Source: Devosia soli (lineage in GTDB: Bacteria > Pseudomonadota > Alphaproteobacteria > Rhizobiales > Devosiaceae). From it: a stretch of 64,000 nt of DNA. The notes under the pieces are model-generated. The model was not told the DNA's origin. It ran no database searches and saw nothing but the letters and a program-made list of their open reading frames with translations. The stretch is taken from assembly GCF_000970455.1 (NCBI RefSeq), contig NZ_LAJG01000001.1:1-64000 (forward strand), read 5' to 3'. Positions 17,876 to 25,443 of the stretch are shown piece by piece. The first letter of the stretch is position 1, and every line of letters begins with the position of its first letter. Both the position numbers and the translations under genes were made by a program.

Positions 17876-18395
17876 CGATCTTCTCCGTATAAATGGCAAG
17901 GGCGACCTCGAAGACCGCCAATGCACCGTCGATGGCGCGGGCCGGATCGAGATCTTCGGCGCGATCGAGAAGTGAAAGGAAATTTCGCCAGCGGCCTGCA
18001 TCACCCGCCTGCGCGGCGAGGTGGCGAGCGCCGAAAAGGCCGGTCAGCCCAATTGCCTCGGCGCGGCGTACGAGCAGCCGCGCGCCGAGACACGAGCCTT
18101 CGAGCACATAGAAGGCGCCGATCTGTCGGCTGGCATCGGTGATCGCGTTGACCGGGAGCTTGGCCGGAAGGACTGCAAGCTCGAGATCGTCGCGATCGGC
18201 GTGCAGATCATCGAGGAGCGATGGCGTCGACCAGATTGTGCTTTGCGCCAGGGCAGGCTCGATCCGTTCGCGAAAGGCGAGGGTGTTGTGAAGATACCGG
18301 CCATAGCTCGCCCGGTCGTTGAACTGGCCGACGGACGCGTCGAGCTCTTCATGAACAGCGGCAGTCGCCCGCCTGAGGTCGGCTCTGAGATCCAT
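17853..18395 (-). CDS. Heme oxygenase (biliverdin-producing), phytochrome partner (180 aa)
   Basis: This makes biliverdin, the chromophore for the adjoining bacteriophytochrome, from heme. It has the all-helical heme-oxygenase layout: LRRATAAVHEELDASVGQF with the likely proximal His, YGRYLHNTLAF, then IGAFYVLEGSCLGARLLVRR, where Gly-rich distal helix residues are expected. Size fits the short bacterial BphO type. Several starts are possible: ATG 18395 (used), GTG 18404, or TTG 18416, with a GGAG about 6 bases before the GTG. The gene overlaps the phytochrome gene by 23 bases, so the two are co-translated. A divergent promoter region of about 270 bases separates it from the ergothionase-like gene. 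Confidence 0.87.
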   Translation of the reverse strand: MDLRADLRRATAAVHEELDASVGQFNDRASYGRYLHNTLAFRERIEPALAQSTIWSTPSLLDDLHADRDDLELAVLPAKLPVNAITDASRQIGAFYVLEGSCLGARLLVRRAEAIGLTGLFGARHLAAQAGDAGRWRNFLSLLDRAEDLDPARAIDGALAVFEVALAIYTEKIGERSQGV

Positions 18396-18665
18396 GGTCA
18401 CCACGTCACGCTCCAAAGTCAGGCCGACTGCGAGCAGCGACTCGTCTCACGCCTAGCACAACGTGCCAGACGTGGGATTTAACATTTACATGTCCGAGCC
18501 AATTGGCTGGCCGGCTCGGTCTGCTCAACAGGAGCCGTGCGAAGCGGGGACACGGTCGTCTAAAGCAAATGCACCGGTTGGCAAGCGATTTCGTGACAGT
18601 CAAGGGCAAGGGCAGCGTCGCGCGGCTCTCGCCTTTGCTTGGTTTTTTTGGCAACGTGCGGCGCC

Positions 18666-20237
18666 ATGAGCCTCGACTATTTCCAGACGCCCGTTCCGCC
18701 CGCTCCCGCTCCCATCATGCTCTCGGGGGAGCCGCTCGATTTCTTGACGCTGACGCGGATCGCCCGACGGACCAACGTGGTGCGGGCCGCCGAGAGTGCC
18801 ATGGACGCCGTACGCCAATCGCGCGCCGTCCTGCTCGATACCATGGCATCGGGCCGGCCGGTCTATGGCACGACAACGGGTGTGGGCGCGATGAAGGACG
18901 CATCCTGGTCATCCGAGGAACTCGACGCCTTTAATATGGGTCTTGTCCGGGCACATCATTTCGGTACGGGCGAGGCCTTTCCCATCGAGGTGGTGCGCAA
19001 TGCCATCGCCATTCGCGCCAATATGGCGCTGACCGGCAAGGTCGGGTGTACGCCCAACCTCGTGCGGGCCTTTCTCGATCTCCTCGATCGGGACGTCATT
19101 CCCGTCGTGCGCCGGACGGGCTCGATCGGTTGCGCCGATATCGGACTGATGGGCCAGATCGGGGCGGTGCTCACGGGAGTAGGCGAGGCCATGCATCGTG
19201 GCCAGCGCCTGCCGGCGACCGAAGCGCTCGAAGCGGCCGGGTTGCGGCCCGTCACGCTGGCGCCGCGCGATAGTCTGGCTGCCGTATCGACCAATTCGGT
19301 GGCCTTTGCCGCTGCGGCCAATGCCGTGCGCGAAGCCGCGCATGCCAGCCGCGTGCTGCTCGCCACCGGGCTCACCACGGCCGGCGCCCTCGGCGCCTCG
19401 CGCGATCCCTGGCGCGCCGTCGCCCATGTCGGCACGGCGCGGGAGGCGACAGTCGGCGCCTGGCTTTATTTCAACGCACTCGGCTGGGAATGGCCGGGCG
19501 GCACCAATGTGCAGGACCCGCTCTCGCTGCGCATGATGAGCCAGGTGTTTGCGACGGCCTTCGAGGCCTTGACCACGGCTGCCACCACCATTCTTAACGC
19601 TACGGGGCGGCCTGATGACAATCCGGTGGTGGCCGGGGGCAAGGTGCTGACCTCGGGCGGTTCCCTGCCGCTCGATGTCACCATCTTCGTCCAGGCCGCC
19701 CAGCTTGCCATCGCCCATATCGCGCGCAATTCCTTCAATCGCTGCGTGCTGCTCGGCAATGGCGGACGGCGCAACCTGCCGGTCAATCTCGTGGCGCCCG
19801 GCGCCATCGCCACCGGCTTCGGGCCGCTGATCAAACTGGCCGGCGATCTTTTCGTGCGCGTCCAGACATTGATGGCGCCGATCTCGGCCCAGGCGCTCGT
19901 CGTTGCCGGTGGGCTCGAGGACGAGGCGGCCTTTTTGCCGCTTGTCATCGAACGGCTCGAGCGGCAGGTGCTGGCCCTGCGGCGCATGGCGGCGATCGAG
20001 GCAATCCTCGCCGCGCAGGCCATGGATATTTCCGGGGACCGGCCGGGCAATGTTCCCGGGCTCGTTTATCGCACGACGCGCGAGGTTTCCGCCTTCTATG
20101 TCGCCGACCGGCCGCTCTCGACCGATATCGAAAGCATCGAGGAAGCGCTCAATTCGCAGGCCTTCCTCGACGAGTTGCTGGGGCTGTCGGTGCTCGACGA
20201 TGTCGATAGTTTCTTTGCCTTGCGCATGCCCGAGTAA
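18666..20237 (+). CDS. Ergothionase-like aromatic amino acid lyase homologue lacking the MIO triad (523 aa)
   Basis: This is a member of the histidine/phenylalanine ammonia-lyase superfamily by the motifs YGTTTGVG, LVRAHHFGTGE, STNSVAFAAAANAVREA, NVQDPLSLRMMSQV and the late PISAQALVV. The Ala-Ser-Gly triad that cyclises to the MIO cofactor (usual GSVGASGDLAPL) is replaced by GSIGCADIGLMG, with Cys156-Ala157-Asp158 (19131-19139). The enzyme therefore cannot make MIO. Ergothionase, which eliminates trimethylamine from ergothioneine to give thiourocanate, is a superfamily member known to work without MIO, because a quaternary ammonium is already a good leaving group. The urocanase-like, DUF917 and betaine-importer genes downstream support this assignment. 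The ATG at 18666 is chosen over 18639 by alignment to the family start. Its ribosome site is weak. Confidence 0.8.
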   Translation: MSLDYFQTPVPPAPAPIMLSGEPLDFLTLTRIARRTNVVRAAESAMDAVRQSRAVLLDTMASGRPVYGTTTGVGAMKDASWSSEELDAFNMGLVRAHHFGTGEAFPIEVVRNAIAIRANMALTGKVGCTPNLVRAFLDLLDRDVIPVVRRTGSIGCADIGLMGQIGAVLTGVGEAMHRGQRLPATEALEAAGLRPVTLAPRDSLAAVSTNSVAFAAAANAVREAAHASRVLLATGLTTAGALGASRDPWRAVAHVGTAREATVGAWLYFNALGWEWPGGTNVQDPLSLRMMSQVFATAFEALTTAATTILNATGRPDDNPVVAGGKVLTSGGSLPLDVTIFVQAAQLAIAHIARNSFNRCVLLGNGGRRNLPVNLVAPGAIATGFGPLIKLAGDLFVRVQTLMAPISAQALVVAGGLEDEAAFLPLVIERLERQVLALRRMAAIEAILAAQAMDISGDRPGNVPGLVYRTTREVSAFYVADRPLSTDIESIEEALNSQAFLDELLGLSVLDDVDSFFALRMPE

Positions 20238-20428
20238 CCAGGCGCCAATTCTTTTTTGCGTTGTGCGCCAAATCTCGGGAACGTGAACGGCTTAGGTTTG
20301 TTTTGCCAGTGGGCCAGAATGCGCTAGCATGAATTTCCGCTGCCCGTGGCCGCATTCAGCACGCCACCTGAATTACCTTAATGCATCGCAAGGCGTCGGG
20401 GAGAACCGATGCAAATCAGGAGACCGTT

Positions 20429-21340
20429 ATGCGATTGATTACCCGGATCGTTGGTGCCGCTGCCGGCTTCGCGCTCATGGCGACTGCGGCCTCGGCGCAG
20501 GTCGTCGTTTCCTCCAAGATCGACACCGAAGGCGCACTGCTCGGCAACATCATTCTGCAGGTGCTGGAAGCCAATGACGTGCCGGTGACCGACAAGCTCT
20601 CGCTCGGCGCCACCCCGATCGTGCGCGGCGCCATCACCGCCGGCGAAATCGACATCTACCCCGAATATACCGGCAATGCCGGTTTCTTCTATAACGTTGC
20701 CGATGACCCGGCCTGGAAGGACGCGACCGCGGCCTATGAGAAGGCCAAGGAACTCGACTACGACAATGCCAAGATCGTCTGGCTCAAGCCTGCCCCGGCC
20801 AACAACACCTGGGCTGTCGCCATCAAACAGGATCTGGCGAGCGCCAACAGCATCGTCACCTTCTCCGATTTCGGCAAATATGTCGCCGATGGTGGGGAAG
20901 TTAAGCTTGCCGCCTCTGCCGAATTCGTTAATTCCGCGTCTGCCCTGCCGGCCTTCCAGACCGCCTATGGATTCACCCTTTCGTCCGATCAGCTGATCGT
21001 GCTTTCCGGTGGTGACACCGCCGCCACGATCGCTGCCGCGGCCCAGGGGACCGATGGCGCCAATGCCGCCATGGTCTATGGTACCGACGGCGCCATCGCC
21101 GCAGCCGGCCTCGTAGTGCTGACGGATGACAAGGGCGTGCAGCCGGTCTACGAGCCCGCGCCAATCATCCGCGAAGCGGTGCTCAAGGAATATCCGCAGA
21201 TCGAAACCCTGCTTGCGCCGGTGTTTGAAAAGCTCGATCTCGTGACGCTGCAGAACCTCAACGGCAAGATCCAGGTCGACGGTCAGGCTGCTGCCGATGT
21301 TGCCAAGACCTGGCTGACCGAAAACGGCTTTCTGAAATAA
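20429..21340 (+). CDS. Betaine-type ABC transporter substrate-binding protein (OsmF/OpuC family, 303 aa)
   Basis: This is a periplasmic binding protein for quaternary ammonium compounds. It has a clear Sec signal peptide (MRLITRIVGAAAGFALMATAASA, cleaved before QVVVSSK). The family pattern is VSSKIDTEGALLGNII, GATPIVRGAITAGEIDIYPEYTGN, NNTWAVAI and GTDGAIAAAGLVVLTDDKG. The ATG at 20429 has CAGGAGA 6 bases upstream. An in-frame ATG at 20381 would put 16 residues before the signal peptide. It is first of four genes ordered like E. coli yehZYXW (osmF and partners). In this context ergothioneine, itself a trimethyl betaine, is the likely ligand, in line with EgtUV ergothioneine importers being OpuC-like. 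Confidence 0.88.
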   Translation: MRLITRIVGAAAGFALMATAASAQVVVSSKIDTEGALLGNIILQVLEANDVPVTDKLSLGATPIVRGAITAGEIDIYPEYTGNAGFFYNVADDPAWKDATAAYEKAKELDYDNAKIVWLKPAPANNTWAVAIKQDLASANSIVTFSDFGKYVADGGEVKLAASAEFVNSASALPAFQTAYGFTLSSDQLIVLSGGDTAATIAAAAQGTDGANAAMVYGTDGAIAAAGLVVLTDDKGVQPVYEPAPIIREAVLKEYPQIETLLAPVFEKLDLVTLQNLNGKIQVDGQAAADVAKTWLTENGFLK

Positions 21341-21350
21341 GAAAAAGATG

Positions 21351-21376
21351 CGGGGCGGCTCAGGTCGCCCCGTTTT
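21351..21376 (+). terminator. Hairpin with T-run between binding-protein and permease genes (attenuator)
   Basis: A 7-bp stem CGGGGCG/CGCCCCG with an 8-nt loop is followed by TTTT. It stands 10 bases after the binding-protein stop and 3 bases before the permease start. Partial termination or 3'-end protection here would give more binding protein than membrane components. Confidence 0.68.
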
Positions 21377-21379
21377 CGT

Positions 21380-22582
21380 ATGGCCCAGCTTCTTTCTTCC
21401 CCGAGTGACCTGCAGGCAGCCCGCGTCCCGCGGCTCGACAAGCTTGGCATCATCATCGCCGTCCTCGTCCTCGCGGCTGTGTTTTTCCTGCCCTTCGTCA
21501 TCTCGCGCCCCAACCGGATCGTCGCCGGCATGGCGCTGCCGATTTCCGGCGCGCTTCCGGCTCTGCAAGCCATCGTCCTCTACGGTCTGATCGCGCTCGG
21601 CAGCGTGATCGGGCTGTTGCGCGTGCCGAGCCTTTGGCGGCTGGCGTCGAGTTTTGTCGTCGTGCTGTCGCTCTGTCTGTTCCTCGGGGGCGCCGCCAAT
21701 TTCCTGACGCCGGAGGGCAATACGGTGGCGCGTGTTTCTCCGGGAGCCGGCTTCTGGGTGCTGGTTTTCGCCTTTGCCTTGATAGCCGCTGACGCGCTGG
21801 TGCGCCTCAGGCTTGGCCCTCTGGCGCGCATCGGCGTGCTGCTGCTCGTAGCGGCGGCTATCGCCGCCATGCTTTGGGCGGGCGTTTGGCAGAACCTTTC
21901 CATTCTCAAGGAATATGCCAACCGCGGCGCCGCCTTCTGGGCGGAGGCGCGAACCCATGTGGCGCTGGCCTTCGGTTCACTGGCGGTGGCCACCGTGATC
22001 GGGGTACCTGTCGGAATTCTCTGCTATCGTCGGTCCAGCGTCCGCGCGGCACTATTGCCGGTGCTCAATATGGTGCAGACGATCCCGTCCATCGCGCTTT
22101 TCGGTCTCCTGATCGCCCCCTTGGCCTGGCTCGCGGCCAATGTGCCGGGGGCGTCGGCCGTTGGAATATCCGGCATCGGCACCGCTCCCGCGATGATCGC
22201 GCTATTTGCCTATTCCCTGTTGCCGATCGTCTCCAATACAGTCATTGGCCTTGATGGCGTCGACGCTTCGGTCAAAGACGCGGCGCGGGGCATGGGCATG
22301 ACGGACAACCAGGTGCTGTTCGGCGTCGAACTGCCGCTTGCCTTTCCGGTCATCCTGACCGGCATCCGCATCGTCCTCGTCCAGAATATCGGGCTTGCAA
22401 CCATTGCCGCGCTGATTGGGGGCGGCGGCTTTGGGGTTTTCGTCTTCCAGGGCATTGGGCAGACGGCGATGGACCTCGTACTCCTCGGTGCCGTGCCGAC
22501 CGTGGCGCTGGCCTTTGTCGCGGCCGTGGTACTCGATGCTCTCGTTGAACTTGTCTCCCCCAAAAGGGTACCATCCGCATGA
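21380..22582 (+). CDS. Betaine-type ABC transporter permease, long form (YehY-like, 400 aa)
   Basis: This is an inner-membrane permease with an N-terminal extension of about 170 residues holding several extra membrane segments (IIIAVLVLAAVFFLPFVI, then ALPALQAIVLYGLIALGSVIGLL). The ABC membrane domain follows, with the coupling motif DGVDASVKDAARGMGMTDNQVLFGVELPLAFPVILTG (EAA loop). The extended length matches YehY-type permeases rather than OpuC permeases. The next gene's ATG overlaps its stop. An alternative downstream start was not supported by a better ribosome site. Confidence 0.87.
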   Translation: MAQLLSSPSDLQAARVPRLDKLGIIIAVLVLAAVFFLPFVISRPNRIVAGMALPISGALPALQAIVLYGLIALGSVIGLLRVPSLWRLASSFVVVLSLCLFLGGAANFLTPEGNTVARVSPGAGFWVLVFAFALIAADALVRLRLGPLARIGVLLLVAAAIAAMLWAGVWQNLSILKEYANRGAAFWAEARTHVALAFGSLAVATVIGVPVGILCYRRSSVRAALLPVLNMVQTIPSIALFGLLIAPLAWLAANVPGASAVGISGIGTAPAMIALFAYSLLPIVSNTVIGLDGVDASVKDAARGMGMTDNQVLFGVELPLAFPVILTGIRIVLVQNIGLATIAALIGGGGFGVFVFQGIGQTAMDLVLLGAVPTVALAFVAAVVLDALVELVSPKRVPSA

Positions 22583-23514
22583 TCGAGATCGACGGCCTCA
22601 CCAAGACCTATGAGGCGACAACCGTCGTCGACCATGTTTCCTTGACGATCGAGAAGGGCGAAATCTGCGTCATCGTCGGCACGTCGGGCTCGGGCAAGAC
22701 GACGCTGATGCGGATGATCAATCGTCTCGTCGAGCCTACCGCCGGCACGGTCCGGATCGATGGCCGCGATACCCGCGATCGTCCTGCCCATCAGCTGCGC
22801 CGCCAGATCGGCTATGCCATTCAGGGGCATGGTCTCTTTCCCCATCGCACCGTGGGGCAGAATATCGGCACTGTGCCGCGTCTTCTGGGCTGGGAAAAGC
22901 CGCGCATCGCTGCGCGCGTCGATGAACTTCTCAGCCTCTTTCAGCTCGATCCAGCCCTTTATCGCGATCGCCTGCCCAGCGAACTCTCGGGCGGCCAGCA
23001 GCAGCGCGTCGGCGTTGCGCGTGCCCTTGCAGCAGAGCCTGATATTCTTCTCATGGACGAGCCTTTCGGCGCGCTCGACCCGATCATCCGGAGCAAGGCG
23101 CAGGATGACCTTCTCGCCATCCAGAAGCGGTTCGGCACGACGATCGTCCTCGTAACGCACGACATGGAAGAAGCCATTACCCTTGGTAGCAAGATCGCGG
23201 TGATGGATAAGGGCAAGCTGCTCCAATATGCGACGCCGGCCGAGATCATCGCCCGTCCCGCGACCGACTTCGTCAACCAGCTGATCGGCACCGGCGACCG
23301 GCCGTTCCGCCTCCTTTCGCTCGAAACCGTACTCGATCATGTCGAGCCCGGCGAAGCGGCAGGCGATGCGATCGATGCCAGCCTCTCCCTGCGCGACGCC
23401 TATGCCGAATGCCTGTGGTCGGGACGCGACGCCATTCCGGTGGAAGAGGCCGGCCAGCGGATTGGCAGGGTCACGCTCTCCCGCCTGACAGCGCTGGCTG
23501 CGAGGCCGCAATGA
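22579..23514 (+). CDS. Betaine-type ABC transporter ATP-binding protein (OpuC/YehX family, 311 aa)
   Basis: This is a cytoplasmic ATPase with Walker [11 protein letters not shown]-loop [16 protein letters not shown], signature [15 protein letters not shown], Walker [13 protein letters not shown] and H-loop THDMEEA. The C-terminal about 60 residues after [13 protein letters not shown] are in the place of the CBS domain of osmoregulated OpuA/OpuC ATPases, but look short and degenerate. This would suit an uptake system not controlled by ionic strength. ATGA overlaps join it to both permeases. Confidence 0.92.
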   Translation: MIEIDGLTKTYEATTVVDHVSLTIEKGEICVIVGTSGSGKTTLMRMINRLVEPTAGTVRIDGRDTRDRPAHQLRRQIGYAIQGHGLFPHRTVGQNIGTVPRLLGWEKPRIAARVDELLSLFQLDPALYRDRLPSELSGGQQQRVGVARALAAEPDILLMDEPFGALDPIIRSKAQDDLLAIQKRFGTTIVLVTHDMEEAITLGSKIAVMDKGKLLQYATPAEIIARPATDFVNQLIGTGDRPFRLLSLETVLDHVEPGEAAGDAIDASLSLRDAYAECLWSGRDAIPVEEAGQRIGRVTLSRLTALAARPQ

Positions 23515-24263
23515 CGCCCGGAGCCATTGTCAGGCTGGCCATCCTGATCCTGCTGCTGGCTTTTCTTCTGGCGCCGCAGAGCTTTGCGCCGGTCTTTGCG
23601 CCGCTGACGCGCTTCGGTGCGCCCCCCATCTACAATCAGGGGAGCCTCCTCGACATCACGCTGAGCCACCTCTGGATCACCTTCCTCGCAACGCTTGCCT
23701 CGACCATCGTGGCGGTGGGGCTGTCTATCCTCGTGACGCGCCCGTTCGGCAAGGAGTTTTTGTCCCTAAGCCGGAGCCTTGCCAATGTCGGCCAGACTTT
23801 TCCGCCCGTTGCCGTCCTGGCGCTCGCCGTGCCGGTGCTGGGCTTTGGCACCGAGCCAACGCTGATCGCGCTTTTCCTTTATGGCCTCCTGCCGATTTTC
23901 GAGAACGCGCTGACCGGGCTCACCAATGTGCCCCGCGATGTCGACGAGGCGGCACGCGGCATGGGCATGACTGGCTGGCAGCGGCTCGTTGGCGTGGAAC
24001 TGCCGCTGGCGCTGCCGGTCATTCTTTCGGGCATCCGGGTCGCGGCCGTCATTTCGCTGGCAACGGCCACGATCGGATCGACCGTCGCTGCCCGGACGCT
24101 GGGCGAAGTCATCATTGCCGGATTGACGACCAGCAACACGGCCTTCGTGCTGCAGGGCGGGTTGATCGTAGGCATCCTGGCTGTGCTGTTGAGCGATGCG
24201 CTTTCGGCGCTCGAACGCCTGCTGGCGCGGCGGGCCGGCTTGACACGGCGCGCCGAAGCCTGA
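23511..24263 (+). CDS. Betaine-type ABC transporter permease, short form (YehW-like, 250 aa)
   Basis: This is the second permease, with a first hydrophobic helix in residues 7-22 (VRLAILILLLAFLLAP) and five more. The EAA loop reads VPRDVDEAARGMGMTGWQRLVGVELPLALPVI. I set the start at the ATG at 23511, which overlaps the ATPase stop, instead of the in-frame ATG at 23409 inside the ATPase gene. Together with the long permease it forms a heterodimeric channel. Seventy-one bases separate it from the DUF917 gene, and transcription probably continues. Confidence 0.9.
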   Translation: MTPGAIVRLAILILLLAFLLAPQSFAPVFAPLTRFGAPPIYNQGSLLDITLSHLWITFLATLASTIVAVGLSILVTRPFGKEFLSLSRSLANVGQTFPPVAVLALAVPVLGFGTEPTLIALFLYGLLPIFENALTGLTNVPRDVDEAARGMGMTGWQRLVGVELPLALPVILSGIRVAAVISLATATIGSTVAARTLGEVIIAGLTTSNTAFVLQGGLIVGILAVLLSDALSALERLLARRAGLTRRAEA

Positions 24264-24334
24264 ACCTATGCCATTGGCTGCGCTGCACAATCGCTGACAT
24301 TAGCGCTGCCGCCAACGCGAACGGAGCATGCCTG

Positions 24335-25432
24335 ATGGGACGGATTCTCACCGACAAGGACGTCGAGCCGGCGGTCAAGGGCGGGTCTGTTTATGCAGCG
24401 GGCGGCGGCGGCTGGGCCGACCATGGCCGCATGCTGGGCTATGCGGCGGTGAGCGTCGGCAAGCCGGAGTTGATTTCGATCGAGGAACTCGACGACAATG
24501 ACTGGGTCGCGACGGCCGCGGCCATCGGCGCGCCGGCTTCGACGACGCCTTGGGAAATGCAGGGTGTCGACTACATCAAGGCGGTGGCGCTGCTGCAGGA
24601 GACCCTGGGCGAAAAGCTTGCGGCGCTGATGGTCGGGCAAAACGGCAAATCCTCGACGCTCAACGGCTGGCTGCCATCGGCGGTGCTCGGCACCAAAGTG
24701 CTTGATGCCGTTGGGGATATTCGCGCGCATCCGACCGGCGACATGGGCTCGATCGGCATGGCCGGTTCGCCCGAGCAGATGATCCAGACGGCGGTCGGCG
24801 GCAATCGTTCGGAGAACCGATATATCGAATTGGTGGTCAAGGGCGCGACGGCGAAAGTCTCGCCGGTGCTGCGCACGGCGGCGGATCAATCGGGCGGGTT
24901 CATCGCATCCTGCCGCAATCCGCTGCGCGCCGCTTATGTGCGCAAGAACGCTGCTTTGGGTGGCATTTCGTTAGCGTTGACGCTCGGCGAAGCGATTATT
25001 GCTGCGGAAAAGCGAAACGGCAGCGCCGTCATCGACGCCATCGTCAAGACGACCGGTGGCAACATCGCCGTTTCCGGGACAGTGACCGCCAAGAACGTCG
25101 TCTATACCAAGGACGCATTCGACATCGGCACCATCACCGTCGGCACGGGCGACGCGGCGCACACGCTTCATGTGATGAACGAGTATATGGCGATCGACAC
25201 GGCCGAGGGCACCCGGATCGCGACTTTCCCCGATGTCATCACGACGCTTGATGCCGAGGGAAAGCCGCTGAGTGTCGGCGAAGTCGAGGTCGGGATGGAA
25301 ATTTTCGTGCTGCATGTGCCCAAGACGATCATTCCGCTCGCCTCGAGCGTCCTTGACCCCAGCGTTTATCCCTATGTCGAAAAGGCGATGGGGATCGAAC
25401 TTGCCAGATATGCTCTCGATATTAAGCGCTAG
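24335..25432 (+). CDS. DUF917 (S-methyl-thiohydantoin desulfurase family) protein (365 aa)
   Basis: This is a full-length DUF917 protein. The N-terminal half has VKGGSVYAAGGGGWADHGRML, NGKSSTLNGWLPSAVLG and a conserved DIRAHPTGDMGSIGM stretch. The C-terminal half has NAALGGISLALTLGEAI and MNEYMAIDTAEGTRIATFPDVITTLD. Pfam now names this family after S-methyl-thiohydantoin desulfurase. In the five-step ergothioneine breakdown route reconstituted in vitro, an unusual thiohydantoin desulfurase links thiourocanate hydratase to the later hydrolases. I recall that enzyme as a member of this family but cannot check it here. The gene ends 11 bases before the urocanase homologue, which fits that sequence of steps. 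Removing sulfur from the thiohydantoin propionate would release H2S. Confidence 0.78.
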   Translation: MGRILTDKDVEPAVKGGSVYAAGGGGWADHGRMLGYAAVSVGKPELISIEELDDNDWVATAAAIGAPASTTPWEMQGVDYIKAVALLQETLGEKLAALMVGQNGKSSTLNGWLPSAVLGTKVLDAVGDIRAHPTGDMGSIGMAGSPEQMIQTAVGGNRSENRYIELVVKGATAKVSPVLRTAADQSGGFIASCRNPLRAAYVRKNAALGGISLALTLGEAIIAAEKRNGSAVIDAIVKTTGGNIAVSGTVTAKNVVYTKDAFDIGTITVGTGDAAHTLHVMNEYMAIDTAEGTRIATFPDVITTLDAEGKPLSVGEVEVGMEIFVLHVPKTIIPLASSVLDPSVYPYVEKAMGIELARYALDIKR

Positions 25433-25443
25433 GAACCGCAGCC

